From contig NZ_JOAI01000018.1 of NCBI RefSeq assembly GCF_000717715.1, forward strand, positions 1 through 64,000: a stretch of DNA of 64,000 bases. Direction: 5' to 3'. Below, one piece after another: positions 34,637-45,552 of this stretch. Origin of the DNA: Streptomyces sp. NRRL B-24484. Lineage in GTDB: Bacteria; Actinomycetota; Actinomycetes; Streptomycetales; Streptomycetaceae. The first letter of the stretch is position 1, and the number at the start of each line of letters is the position of its first letter. Under the pieces are notes generated by a model. It saw nothing but the letters and a program-made list of their open reading frames with translations. It did no database searches and had not been told where the DNA came from. A program made the position numbers and the translations under genes.

Positions 34637-37267
34637 TCAGGAGGGGTCGCCGTACTGGAGACCGCGGCCGTTGGTGCCGATGTACACGCGACCGTAGACG
34701 TCGGGGTCGCCGGTGACGATGCCCTGGCTGGCGAAGTTGCCCCACTGGTGCGCGTCGTCGTTGACCCGGACCCAGCCGGCGCCCTGGTCGGTGGAGCGGA
34801 AGACGCCCGCGACGCCCTTGACGGTGCCGATCAGGTACAGCGCCTGGTACGAGGTGCCCGGAGCGGCCTTGCCGAAGCCGAGGGCGGAGGCGGACTGCAC
34901 CGAGGAGAGCGTGGTGAAGCTGCGGCCGCCGTCGGTGGAGTGCAGCAGACCCGTGCCGCCGCCGGAGAGCCACAGGTCACCCGCGACACCGGGGACGGCG
35001 CTGAGCTTGCCGCTCGGCAGGTTGGAGGCGCGGGCGCCGAAGGTCGCGCCGCCGTCGGTGCTGGCGTAGAGCGTGCCGTTGTTCAGCGAGTAGAAGGTGC
35101 TGGCCGAGGACCGGTCGGCGACGACCACGGCCCCGTTGCCCAGACCGTTGACCTTCGACCAGCTCGCGCCCCGGTCGGTGGAGCGGTACGGGGCCTGGCC
35201 GGCCTCGGTCCAGACGAAGCTGGAGCCGTCCGCCGCGATCGCGATGCGGCCGCTGTCCGCACTGGACACCGGCTCGCCCCTGAAGCCGTTCCAGGTGTGG
35301 CCGCCGTCGGTGGAGAGGGCGCCGTCCTGCTCGCCGCCCCTGCCGACCCGGACCACCAGCGAGGGGTTGGACTGGGCGAAGTCGACGGAAGTGCTGTTGT
35401 AGATCGTCGGGTTGACCAGCCGCCCGGACGGCTCCTTCTTCAGGTCGTCGTACACGAAGCCGCCCTGGTCGCCCATCGAGGTGATGAGGGCGGCGGCGCC
35501 GGGCGGGGAGACCGCGTCGTACAGCGCCGTCTCCTCCAGCCCACGGGCTCCGACGAACCAGTGGCTGGTGCCGCCGTTGTCGGTCGCGTCGGCGTCCTTA
35601 CTGGCCCAGATGCCGTTGCCGGTGCCGTACATCACGTGCCCGGAGTCGAACGGGTCGATGCTCAGGGCGGTCATCCAGTGCCCGATGCCGGTGCCGAGGT
35701 ACGGGGCGATGGAGGCGTCCCGCACGGACTTGTCGGACTGGGTCTTCCAGGTCGCACCGCCGTCGGTGCTGCGGTAGACCTCGTCCTGCGGCCACCAGCG
35801 GTCCAGCGTGGTGACCATCACCGTGGACGGCTTCTGCGGGTCGACGGCCAGACCGGAGAACCCGTAGCCGCCCTTGGACGGCGAGATGTTCTTCCACGCC
35901 CCGCCGGAGGCGTTGTACTTCCACACCGAACCCGCCGTCACGTCGTTGGGCCCGGGGGCGTTGCTGTACGTCAGGTACAGCGAGCCGTCACCGGAGAGCA
36001 CGCCGTGCTGCGGCACCTGGCCGGTGGGCTGCCCGGAGACGGCATGCCAGGTGTTGCCGCCATCGGTGGAGCGGTAGAGGTTGGTGGACCTGTCGGCGAC
36101 GCCGACGTAGATCGTGTTGCTGCCCGCCGGGCCGTACGTCACGAAGGAGATGCCCGTGCCGGAGCTCGCCCCGTCCTTGACGGGGAACGAGGAGACCTGG
36201 TTCCAGGTCTGGCCGTGGTCGGTGCTGCGCCACAGGCCGTTCTTGCGGGTGCCCAGCAACAGGGTGTCGTGGTTCGCGGGGTCGATCACCAGGCGCTCGC
36301 CCGCCCCGCGGCCGTCCTCGTTGCCGCCCAGCTTGAACGGCAGGTCGGTGCGCTGGAAGGTGCGGCCGCGGTCACTGGAACGCAGGAGCGCGCCGTTGCC
36401 GGCCCAGCCGTTGGTGTAGGTGCCCGCCGCGAGGTAGAGCCGGTCGGGGTCGACCGGGTCGGTGGCCAGCGACTCGATGCCCAGCAGGTTCCAGTCCTTC
36501 TCGCCGACCCAGTCGGTGAGCGGTGTCCACTGCTCGGCGCCGGTGTCCCAGCGGTACGCGCCACCCATGTCGGTGCGCGCGTACAGCAGGCCCTTCTCCT
36601 TCTGGTTGAAGACCAGGCCGGTGACGTAACCGCCGCCCGCCACCGGGGCGTTGTGCCACACGTACGATCCGGCCCCGGTCTGCGCGCCGCCGCTCTCAGC
36701 CACCTTCACCAGTTTCCACTGCTGGTTGGCGCCGCCCCAGCCGGGCCACTGGATGACCTGCGCGCCCCGGGCCGTGGAGCTTCCGGAGACGTCCAGGACC
36801 TGACCGCTCTTGCGGGAGGTGAAGGTGACGGCGTCGGAACCGCTCACGTCGTCGATCCGCCACTGCTGGAAGGCGGAGGAGCTGTCCGTCTGCTGCTCGG
36901 CGGCAGCCGCCTGGGCGGTCGAGCCGCCCGCGATCCCCAGCACCTTGCCGCTGTTGCGGTTGACCAGCTCGTAGTAGCCGTCCCCGGTGGACTTCAGTCG
37001 CCACTGCTGGTTGGCGGTGTTCTGGTCGGTCCACTGCTGAATGCGGGTGCCGTCGGCGGTGGAGAAGGCGTTGACGTCCAACACCTGGCCGCTGCGTACC
37101 GAGACCAGCCTGTAGTAGGCACCGTTGTCGACCGTCGCGGCCTGGGAGTCCTCGGGTGTGAACATGAAGTACGAGACGCCGGCGAGGGGCACACCGAGCG
37201 CCAGAGCGGTGGCGCTCAAACGACGGCGGTGACGCCCGCGGCGCCGGCCGTTCGAGGGGTTGCTCAT
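34637..37267 (-). CDS. Secreted GH74 xyloglucanase with N-terminal CBM13-like domain
   Basis: An 876-residue enzyme from ATG 37267, with AAGGAG upstream. A Arg-rich N-terminus and hydrophobic segment (about 18-42) form the signal; a ricin/CBM13 beta-trefoil (about 48-195, with SGQVLDVNAFSTADGTRIQQ and SGQVLDVSGSSTARGAQVIQ) precedes the two-lobed beta-propeller of GH74 (about 205-876). Propeller repeats of RSTDGGxTW type are visible throughout. Catalytic Asp candidates are in ARTDMGGAYRWD and SMGDQGGF. It should cut the glucan backbone of xyloglucan. It lies 200 bp upstream of the xylanase on the same strand, so both are plant-wall degraders. Confidence 0.93.
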   Translation of the reverse strand: MSNPSNGRRRGRHRRRLSATALALGVPLAGVSYFMFTPEDSQAATVDNGAYYRLVSVRSGQVLDVNAFSTADGTRIQQWTDQNTANQQWRLKSTGDGYYELVNRNSGKVLGIAGGSTAQAAAAEQQTDSSSAFQQWRIDDVSGSDAVTFTSRKSGQVLDVSGSSTARGAQVIQWPGWGGANQQWKLVKVAESGGAQTGAGSYVWHNAPVAGGGYVTGLVFNQKEKGLLYARTDMGGAYRWDTGAEQWTPLTDWVGEKDWNLLGIESLATDPVDPDRLYLAAGTYTNGWAGNGALLRSSDRGRTFQRTDLPFKLGGNEDGRGAGERLVIDPANHDTLLLGTRKNGLWRSTDHGQTWNQVSSFPVKDGASSGTGISFVTYGPAGSNTIYVGVADRSTNLYRSTDGGNTWHAVSGQPTGQVPQHGVLSGDGSLYLTYSNAPGPNDVTAGSVWKYNASGGAWKNISPSKGGYGFSGLAVDPQKPSTVMVTTLDRWWPQDEVYRSTDGGATWKTQSDKSVRDASIAPYLGTGIGHWMTALSIDPFDSGHVMYGTGNGIWASKDADATDNGGTSHWFVGARGLEETALYDAVSPPGAAALITSMGDQGGFVYDDLKKEPSGRLVNPTIYNSTSVDFAQSNPSLVVRVGRGGEQDGALSTDGGHTWNGFRGEPVSSADSGRIAIAADGSSFVWTEAGQAPYRSTDRGASWSKVNGLGNGAVVVADRSSASTFYSLNNGTLYASTDGGATFGARASNLPSGKLSAVPGVAGDLWLSGGGTGLLHSTDGGRSFTTLSSVQSASALGFGKAAPGTSYQALYLIGTVKGVAGVFRSTDQGAGWVRVNDDAHQWGNFASQGIVTGDPDVYGRVYIGTNGRGLQYGDPS

Positions 37268-37454
37268 GGGTAGACGTTCTCCTTGCGAACCGTGCACGAG
37301 AGAAGGCGGATCGGGACACCGGAACCGGCCGGATCCACTTCCTTGTGGTCACAGGCTCCGCAAAGGGTTGCCGCGAGCCGGGAACTTCTTCGGGTCACCT
37401 CGTGGTCAGGTGTCGATCAGCGTCCAGGGTGACGTCGGCTCCACGGCTGAGCAG

Positions 37455-37526
37455 TCACCTCGGATGCGGTGGCGCCGGGAAGCAGTACTTCTCCGCAATG
37501 CTTTTGCTGATCTCCATCGAGGACGA
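37455..37526 (-). pseudogene. thiC 3'-end fragment (second, shorter)
   Basis: The minus strand reads SSSMEISKSIAEKYCFPAPP then HPR and a stop at 37455. SMEISKSIAEKY matches the first fragment (CSMKISRTITEKY) better than the intact gene ([13 protein letters not shown]), so the two fragments are closer to each other than to thiC. Only about 20 codons remain. It lies between the GH74 gene and intact thiC, in a 590-bp stretch with no other credible gene. Confidence 0.5.
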
Positions 37527-37802
37527 CTCCAGTCTGGAAGCAGCACATTCGCGGCCCGACGACGGAGCAGCGCCACCACGTGCGTCGGTCCGCCGGAGGA
37601 CTCCACGGCGAATCGGCGGTCCTCGGTCCAGCCCGCCCCCACGAACGGGAACGGCGGGGCAGGCCGCCGGCCGACCCACGAGACACCGCTGAGGAGATGT
37701 GCGCCGGTCAGGGATCGATCGGGGAGAAGACCTCGACCACGCACTTCGCCGCGCCGCTGCGTTTGATCCTCGCGTCGCTCGGCTTCGACGCCCAGCGGCG
37801 GA
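37527..37802. other. Gene-free stretch between thiC fragment and thiC terminator
   Basis: No reading frame here has family-like sequence on either strand. The bases are less GC-biased at third positions than in the neighbours. Together with 37268-37454 it forms a spacer around the short thiC fragment. Confidence 0.5.
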
Positions 37803-37843
37803 GCGCTGCTCCGGGAAGCCCCCTCCACCTCCCGGAGCAGCGC
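37803..37843 (-). terminator. Terminator of thiC
   Basis: A perfect 14-bp stem, GCGCTGCTCCGGGA (37803-37816) against 37830-37843, with a 13-base loop, 15 bp past the thiC stop. The loop is shared with the hairpin at 31706-31753 although the stem bases differ. Confidence 0.8.
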
Positions 37844-37857
37844 GGTCGGTACCGGTC

Positions 37858-39790
<1,933 letters not shown>

Positions 39791-39900
39791 CCGTTGGTCG
39801 CAGGCGGATGCCTGCGACAAGACGTCAACACCGTAGCGGCAGCGTCGTGGCAGGTCCAGACGGGTTCCGGCCAGTGGACGGGCGCGGCAGACTGGCCGGC

Positions 39901-40104
39901 ATGGTGGGCAGCACAGGGCGGGTGACCGGGCGCGTCGGGCCGGGACTGGTGGGCGAGGTGATGGTGTTCGTTCCCGAACGGCGCGGGACGGAGGCCTTCC
40001 TGGCGCACCCGGCGGTGCCGGGCGAGGCGCTGGCGGTGGGCACTCCGGTGGTCGTCGTGGAGTACCAGCCGCCGCGCACGGTGTACGTCGCGGCGGTCCT
40101 TTGA
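39901..40104 (+). CDS. Small NfeD-like OB-fold protein
   Basis: A 67-residue protein. GRVTGRVGPGLVGEVMVFVP then VPGEALAVGTPVVVVEYQPP follows the beta pattern of the C-terminal OB domain of NfeD proteins, but there is no membrane helix, so this is a stand-alone OB domain. NfeD proteins partner SPFH proteins, and a flotillin-like gene follows on the same strand 160 bp downstream. No ribosome binding site precedes the ATG; a leaderless message or upstream start is possible. Confidence 0.6.
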   Translation: MVGSTGRVTGRVGPGLVGEVMVFVPERRGTEAFLAHPAVPGEALAVGTPVVVVEYQPPRTVYVAAVL

Positions 40105-40263
40105 CGGAATCTTGACGCACTCCTGGGCGAATCGCGGCCGCCGGGCCCTTCCGCAGCGATCACCACAGGCGCAGAATCTCCTGCTGCCGCCGGCTACCGC
40201 GCCTTCCTGCACACCAGAGCGCAGCCACGGGACACCGGCGTGCCCTGAAGGGGGAATCAGCCG

Positions 40264-41736
40264 ATGTTGATCGGCATCGCGGGGGCCGTCGCGGCTTCCA
40301 TCGTCGTACTGATCGTGCTGTTCAAGCTCATGTGGCGGGTCGCCGAGCCGAACGAGGCACTGATCATCTCCGGGTCCCGGCACCGCTCCGAGGGGGTCGC
40401 GGACGGGCTCGGGTTCCGTATCGTCACCGGGCGCGGCACGCTGGTGCTGCCCGGTGTCCAGGTGGTGCGCCGGCTCTCGCTGGACCTCAACGAGGCCGAG
40501 CTGGACGTCGAGTGCGTGACGTCGCAGGGCATCCCGGTGCACGTCAAGGGTGTGGTGATCTTCAAGGTCGGCGACGACCCGGTGTCGATCGCCAACGCCG
40601 CCCGCCGCTTCCTCGACCAGCAGAAGATGATGGGCCACCGGGTCCACAACGTCTTCGCGGGCCATCTGCGGTCCATCGTCGGCGGGTTGACGGTCGAGGA
40701 CATGATCCGCGACCGGGAGCGGATGACCGGGGAGACCCGGGCCGCGTCCGGCAGCGAGATGGAGAAGCTCGGCCTGATCATCGACTCGCTGCAGATCCAG
40801 GAGATCCTCGACCCGACCGGCTACATCACCAACCTGGCCGCCCCGCACGCCGCCGCGGTGCAGCGGGACGCCCGGATCGCGGCCGCCGAGGCGGACCGCC
40901 GGGCCACCGAGGCCGAGCAGGAGGCGTTCGCCCGCAAGGCCGAGGCCACCCGCAACTCGGGCATCCAGCAGGCCGGTTACCAGGCCGAGCTGGAGACGGC
41001 GCAGGCCCGGGCGTTCCAGGCCGGTCCGCTGGCGCAGGCCGCGGCCCGGCAGGAGGTCGTCGTCCAGGAGACCAAGGTCGCCGAGCTGGAGGCGGACCGC
41101 AAGGAGCAGCAGCTGCAGGCGGACGTCCGCAAGCCGGCCGACGCCCGGGCGTACGAGACCCGGACGAAGGCGCAGGCCGACCGCGACGCGCGGATCTCGG
41201 CGGCCGAGGCACTGGCCCGGGAGACCGAGCTGAAGGCCGCGGCCGAGGCGAACCGGGTGAAGATCGCCGCCACCGCGGAGGCGGAGGCCACCAAGGCCCG
41301 CGGCCTGGCCTCGGCCGAGGCCACCCGGGCGACCGGTCAGGCCGAGGCCTCGGCCGCGGAGGCCAAGGGCCTGGCGGCGGCCGAGGCGGCCCGCGCGCTC
41401 GGTCTGGCCGAGGCGGAGGCGATCAAGGCCCGTGCGGCGGCCCTGGCGGAGAACCAGGAGGCGGTCGTCGCCCAGCAGTTGGCCGAGAACTGGCCGGAGA
41501 TTGTCCGGGCCGGTGCGGAGGCCTTCGGCAACGTCGAGCACATGGTGCTGCTGAACGGCGCCGAGGGCATGGGCGAGATGATGGCCAAGGCGCTCACCAT
41601 GGGCGGCACCGGCCTCGGCCTGGCCCGGCAGCTGCTGGCCGCGATGGGCCCGCAGCAGGCACCGGCCGAGCCGGTGGCCGCCGCCGGGCGCGCGGTGAGC
41701 CACGCCATCCCCGTCCAGGAGGGCTCGGAGGGCTGA
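40264..41736 (+). CDS. Flotillin-like SPFH-domain membrane scaffold
   Basis: A 490-residue protein from ATG 40264 behind GGGGGA. One N-terminal membrane helix (about 5-22), an SPFH domain (about 30-200: MWRVAEPNEALIISGSRHRS and TSQGIPVHVKGVVIFKVGDD), then about 200 residues of Ala/Glu/Arg-rich coiled coil with EAxA repeats and a C-terminal helix region (AEAFGNVEHMVLLNGAEGMG). Flotillins organise lipid domains and membrane fluidity. The preceding small NfeD-like protein fits the common SPFH-NfeD pairing. A strong hairpin terminator follows. Confidence 0.92.
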   Translation: MLIGIAGAVAASIVVLIVLFKLMWRVAEPNEALIISGSRHRSEGVADGLGFRIVTGRGTLVLPGVQVVRRLSLDLNEAELDVECVTSQGIPVHVKGVVIFKVGDDPVSIANAARRFLDQQKMMGHRVHNVFAGHLRSIVGGLTVEDMIRDRERMTGETRAASGSEMEKLGLIIDSLQIQEILDPTGYITNLAAPHAAAVQRDARIAAAEADRRATEAEQEAFARKAEATRNSGIQQAGYQAELETAQARAFQAGPLAQAAARQEVVVQETKVAELEADRKEQQLQADVRKPADARAYETRTKAQADRDARISAAEALARETELKAAAEANRVKIAATAEAEATKARGLASAEATRATGQAEASAAEAKGLAAAEAARALGLAEAEAIKARAAALAENQEAVVAQQLAENWPEIVRAGAEAFGNVEHMVLLNGAEGMGEMMAKALTMGGTGLGLARQLLAAMGPQQAPAEPVAAAGRAVSHAIPVQEGSEG

Positions 41737-41744
41737 GCACGGCG

Positions 41745-41785
41745 GCAGCCCGCCCTCGCCGCGGTGTGCGGTGGGGGCGGGCTGC
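41745..41785. terminator. Bidirectional terminator between flotillin and TIM-barrel gene
   Basis: GCAGCCCGCCC (41745-41755) pairs perfectly with GGGCGGGCTGC (41775-41785); the loop has a further short pairing. It serves both convergent genes. Confidence 0.7.
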
Positions 41786-41821
41786 TGCGTGTCCGGGGGC
41801 GGGCGGGAGCGGGATCAGGGC

Positions 41822-42805
41822 TCAGGCCCGGTAGGCCTCGGCGAGGGCGGTGAAGACGGCCTTGGGGCGGCGGACGCCGTCCTGCAGGGCGACCGCGCCG
41901 TACGAGCCGAGGTCGAGGTCGTGGGCCGGGTCGTCGGGACGGTGCGGGGCGCGGTAGCCGGCCCAGGTGAACCAGAAGGCGGCGTCCAGGCCCTCCTCCT
42001 CCTCGAAGACCGGCAGCAGCTCCTGCAGGTAGCGCACCTGCTCCTGCTCGTCGCGGACGAGGCCGGCACGGACGGCGGGCGGCTGCGCGGTGCGGTCGAT
42101 CACGTCCCAGCCGAGGCCGCCGCGGTCGCCGGCTCCGGCGTAGGTGCAGCAGCCGAACTCGGTGACGGCGACCGGCTTGCCGTGGGCGGCGTGAGCGCGC
42201 AGCTCGTCGCGGTAGCGGGCGGCGTTGTGGGCGTCCCGGTAGGCGTCGACGGCGACCAGGTCGAAGGGCGTCCAGTCGATCCGCTCCCAGGTGCCGGAGG
42301 CGTAGGTGATCCGGCCGCCGAACACGGCGCGGCAGGCGGCGGCGGTGTCGGCGAGGAAGGCGTCGAGGCGGGCGGTCACGGCGGGCATCGTCTGCCGGGT
42401 GTCGGGGCGGAGGAGCGCGGCGATCCGCTCGCCGAGGTCGGCGCCGGGCAGGAACCCGTCGGCGAAGAGCGTGAGTTCGCAGCCGAGGACGAGGACCACC
42501 TCGGCGCCGGCGGCCCGCAGTTCCTCGGCGCGACGGGCGCAGTCCAGCAGGACGGGCCCCATGGCCCGCTCGTCCAGGCCGCAGGGGAAGGGCGCGAACC
42601 AGACCTCCAGGCCGTGCGCGGCGGCGTGCTCGGCGGCGAGGGCGATCCGCTCCGGGTCGGCGCCGGTGATCCGGACGGCCGTGCAGTGCAGGTCCTCGGC
42701 GATGCTGCGCATCTCGGCGCGGACCTCGGCCGGGTCGAAGTGCGGCCGGGAGGACTCCCCGTCGGGGGTGAAGCCGGTGTCGTAGTTGATGCCCTTGGCG
42801 CGCAT
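41822..42805 (-). CDS. TIM-barrel protein, glycoside-hydrolase-like, unknown substrate
   Basis: A 327-residue cytosolic protein (no signal peptide). The pattern of alternating strands and helices (TAVRITGADPERIALAAEHA, GLEVWFAPFPCGLDERAMG, VVLVLGCELTLFADGFLPG, FDLVAVDAYRD, KPVAVTEFGCCTYAGAG, DAAFWFTWAGY) is that of a (beta/alpha)8 barrel; TEFG and GCELTLF lie at strand ends where clan GH-A enzymes hold the nucleophile and acid/base Glu. I cannot assign a GH family. It is convergent with the flotillin gene and separate from the VC0807-family gene by 78 bp on the same strand. Confidence 0.7.
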   Translation of the reverse strand: MRAKGINYDTGFTPDGESSRPHFDPAEVRAEMRSIAEDLHCTAVRITGADPERIALAAEHAAAHGLEVWFAPFPCGLDERAMGPVLLDCARRAEELRAAGAEVVLVLGCELTLFADGFLPGADLGERIAALLRPDTRQTMPAVTARLDAFLADTAAACRAVFGGRITYASGTWERIDWTPFDLVAVDAYRDAHNAARYRDELRAHAAHGKPVAVTEFGCCTYAGAGDRGGLGWDVIDRTAQPPAVRAGLVRDEQEQVRYLQELLPVFEEEEGLDAAFWFTWAGYRAPHRPDDPAHDLDLGSYGAVALQDGVRRPKAVFTALAEAYRA

Positions 42806-42883
42806 GGCGGTCGGTCCCCCGTGGTCTTGGTGCGGCTGGTGGTCGGGTGCTCGGTGCGGGTGCTCGGTGCGGGGCGTGTCCCG

Positions 42884-43594
42884 TCACTCGGCGTCGGCGA
42901 TGACCTGCTTGGCGATCCGCTCGGCGACCGTGTTGCCGGCGAGGATGCCGACGCCGATCGCGGCGACCAGGAAGACGGTGCCGAGCCAGGCCATGGTCTC
43001 CACCGGCAGGGTGTAGGCGCCGACGACCCGGGCGGTGCACTCGGCGACCAGGACGGAGCCCCAGACGAGCGAGAAGGTCCGCTCCCGGCGGCGGAAGGCG
43101 GCCGAGCCGGCGGCCAGCCGGTCCCAGGCGGCGTCCCGGGCGGCGATGCCCTTGACGATGAAGGGCTTCAGGCCGGCGGTCATCAGCGGGCGGCGGCCGA
43201 AGGCCGAGACGATGATCGAGATGCCGATGATGCTGCTGATCGCGCCGTCCTTGGCGAGCATCAGCCGCGGGTCGCCGCTGATCGCGGAGAGCGCGATGCC
43301 GGCGGTGTTGACCACCAGCATGAGCAGCGCGAGTCCGTTGAGGGTGCGCTCGCGGAGCAGACCGGCGACGGTGCGGACGGCCGGCACGGCGCTGGAGAGC
43401 GCCAGCGAGGGCACCAGGCCGAGGCCGAGGGCGCTGTGCGCGGCGAAGTACACGCCGAGCGGGACGGCGACGTCGACCGCGAGCGGCCTGAGCGCCGCCA
43501 GCTTGGTGGCGGTGGCCTCGCTGCGGCCGGTCTTCGCGGCCTGCTCGGTCCGCTCGGTCGTGTCGATCGCCGCGGTGGTGGTGATGGTGGCCAT
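42884..43594 (-). CDS. VC0807-family membrane protein, second copy
   Basis: A 236-residue protein with about six hydrophobic segments, sharing the family order with the copy at 14.9-15.5 kb: a VPLGVYFAAHSALGLGLVPSL segment near the start, RTLNGLALLMLVVNTAGIAL, GRRPLMTAGLKPFIVKG (the RPLM loop) and FSLVWGSVLVAECTARVVGA. The first 30 residues are hydrophilic and Thr/Ala-rich. Function is unknown. It faces away from the KAS III operon; the 200-bp gap holds a palindrome that could serve either gene. Confidence 0.75.
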   Translation of the reverse strand: MATITTTAAIDTTERTEQAAKTGRSEATATKLAALRPLAVDVAVPLGVYFAAHSALGLGLVPSLALSSAVPAVRTVAGLLRERTLNGLALLMLVVNTAGIALSAISGDPRLMLAKDGAISSIIGISIIVSAFGRRPLMTAGLKPFIVKGIAARDAAWDRLAAGSAAFRRRERTFSLVWGSVLVAECTARVVGAYTLPVETMAWLGTVFLVAAIGVGILAGNTVAERIAKQVIADAE

Positions 43595-43750
43595 GGTGTC
43601 CGCTCCCCGTTGTCGGTGGTGCCCTCTTCCCGATGCATCGAGAATCCCGTGGACGGGGGGCCGCCCGGCAGTGCCGGCCGCACCGGGATCCGCATGACGG
43701 ATGTCACGGCCGCGTCCCGGCAGGGAGGTTGGGGGTGATCGCCGACCGGT

Positions 43751-43770
43751 CCTGAGTACGGGTACTCAGG
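43751..43770. promoter_or_regulatory. 20-bp palindrome, candidate operator before the KAS III operon
   Basis: CCTGAGTAC and GTACTCAGG flank GG, a perfect 9-2-9 inverted repeat, 35 bp before the KAS III start and 157 bp before the divergent gene. The TGAGTAC/GTACTCA core is of the size and symmetry bound by dimeric NarL/LuxR-type or MerR-type regulators; the regulator is unknown. Confidence 0.5.
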
Positions 43771-43804
43771 CCGTGGCCGCCCGCGTCCCGGCAGCATGGC
43801 GGGC

Positions 43805-44815
43805 ATGGACCTTCGATTCCCGAGCGTGGGCATCACCGCGGTGGGCGCCGGCCTGCCGGCCCGGGTGCTGACGTCGCAACAGCTCCAGGACGAGGTGGTG
43901 GCCGGCAGCGGACTCCGGCTCCCCGACCGGATGTTCGAGAAGGCCACGGGCATCGTGACCCGCCGCTTCGCCGCCGACGACGAGTACGCCTCCACCCTGG
44001 CGCTGGCCGCCGCCCGGAACGCCCTCGACAGCGCCGGGTACGACCCGCTCGACATCGACCTGCTGGTGTACGCCTCCGCCACCCGGGACGTCTGCGAACC
44101 CGCCACCGCCCACCTGGTGCAGGCCGAACTCGGCTCCCGGGCGCACGCGTTCGACGTCTCCAACGCGTGCAACAGCTTCATCAACGGCATCGACGTGGCC
44201 CGCGCGATGATCCTCGCCGGCCGGGCCCGGCGCGCGCTGGTGGTCACCGGTGAGACGCCCAGCCGGGCGATGCGCCGCGACCCGTCCGGTCTCGCCGACT
44301 TCCGGGACGGCTTCGCCGGCTACACCTTCGGCGACGCGGGTGCGGCCGTGGTCGTCGAGCCGGTCGAGCGCGGCGGCATCCTCGACGTGGAGACCGAGAC
44401 GGCCTCCGAGCACTGGGCGGTCGGCGGGATACCCGGCGGCGGCTCGCGCCACCCGCGCGGCGACGAGTACAGCTACTTCCGCGGCGGCGGCAAGGAGTTG
44501 CGCGGCGTCTTCGAGAAGATCGGCGGCGACATCCTGACCCGGGTGGCGGCCCGCACCGGCCTCGGCTGGGGCGCCTACGCCCGGGTGCTGGTGCACCAGG
44601 TGACGCTGCCCTACCTGGAGCGCTTCGTGGAGCTCACCGGGGTGCCGGCGGAGAAGCTGGTGCTGACCGTGCCCGAGCTGGGCAACGTGGCCAGCGCCAC
44701 CCTGGGCGTCCAGCTCGACCGGATCCACGGCGAACTCGCCTCCGGCGACAAGGTGCTGATGGTCGGCCTCGGCGGCGGCGTCAGCCTGATGACGATGGTC
44801 TGGGAGGTGCCGTGA
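43805..44815 (+). CDS. Beta-ketoacyl-ACP synthase III-family protein (OleA/FabH-like)
   Basis: A 336-residue thiolase-fold condensing enzyme. The catalytic Cys is in DVSNACNSFINGID, the His in VLVHQVTLPYLERF and the Asn in VPELGNVASATLGVQL, so the Cys-His-Asn triad is complete. It joins acyl thioesters by Claisen condensation. Its neighbours, an adenylate-forming ligase and an NAD-dependent reductase, make it more like OleA/LstA of olefin and beta-lactone pathways than housekeeping FabH. ATG 43805 was chosen; 43796 would add three residues. It overlaps the next gene by 4 bp. Confidence 0.88.
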   Translation: MDLRFPSVGITAVGAGLPARVLTSQQLQDEVVAGSGLRLPDRMFEKATGIVTRRFAADDEYASTLALAAARNALDSAGYDPLDIDLLVYASATRDVCEPATAHLVQAELGSRAHAFDVSNACNSFINGIDVARAMILAGRARRALVVTGETPSRAMRRDPSGLADFRDGFAGYTFGDAGAAVVVEPVERGGILDVETETASEHWAVGGIPGGGSRHPRGDEYSYFRGGGKELRGVFEKIGGDILTRVAARTGLGWGAYARVLVHQVTLPYLERFVELTGVPAEKLVLTVPELGNVASATLGVQLDRIHGELASGDKVLMVGLGGGVSLMTMVWEVP

Positions 44816-45552
44816 CCGCGCTCTGGGTGGTCGTCCCCGCGTACCGCGAGGAGGTCCGGATCGGCGGCACCCTGCGCGCCCTCGCCGCGCAGCGGGACAC
44901 CGACTTCACGCTGCTGGTGGTGGACAACGCCTCGGACGACCGGACGGTCGCCGTGGTCGAGGAGTTCGCCGCCGGCGCGCCCTTCCCGGTGCACGTCCTG
45001 GTGGAGCCGGAGAAGGGGGTCGGCTGCGCGGTCGACACCGGGTTCCGGCACGCCATCGCGCACGGTGCGGGCCTGCTCGCCCGCACCGACGCCGACTGCC
45101 TGCCGGAACCCGGCTGGACGGCCGCCGCCCGCGCCGGGATGCTCGCCTCCTGCGGCCTGGTCTGCGGCCACATCACCGCCCGCCGCGACGAGCACGGGCC
45201 GGTCGGCCGCCGGGTGTTCCGGGCCCTGGTGGTGACGGGCGCCTTCTTCGGCCGGATCCGTCCCGCGCACCACCGCCGGCACGGCTACCTGGTGCCCTAC
45301 CGGATGCACGCGGGCAACAACATGGCGATCACCGCGGCCCTGTACGAGGCGGTCGGCGGGATGCCGCGCCGTCCCTCGCCGACGGACCGCACCTTCATCA
45401 ACCGGGTCCGCCGGCACACCACCGCGATCGTGCAGCAGCGCGACATGGTGGTGCAGAACTCCACCCGCCGGATCCGCGCCTACGGTGTCCTCGGCACCGC
45501 CCGCTGGTACCTGGAGCGGGGCAGCGGCGGCCGCTCCGTCGACCCCCGATGA
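44812..45552 (+). CDS. Family 2 glycosyltransferase
   Basis: A 246-residue GT-A enzyme from GTG 44812. It has the start typical of GT2 (LWVVVPAYREEVRIGGTLRA), VVDNASDDRT, and DxD in ARTDADCLPEPG, then a second domain with HGYLVPYRMHAGNNMAITAA. No membrane helix is evident, so it acts on a soluble or membrane-surface acceptor. A sugar transferase inside a lipid-condensation operon suggests that the product carries, or is attached to, a sugar. Overlaps both neighbours by 4 bp. Confidence 0.88.
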   Translation: MTALWVVVPAYREEVRIGGTLRALAAQRDTDFTLLVVDNASDDRTVAVVEEFAAGAPFPVHVLVEPEKGVGCAVDTGFRHAIAHGAGLLARTDADCLPEPGWTAAARAGMLASCGLVCGHITARRDEHGPVGRRVFRALVVTGAFFGRIRPAHHRRHGYLVPYRMHAGNNMAITAALYEAVGGMPRRPSPTDRTFINRVRRHTTAIVQQRDMVVQNSTRRIRAYGVLGTARWYLERGSGGRSVDPR

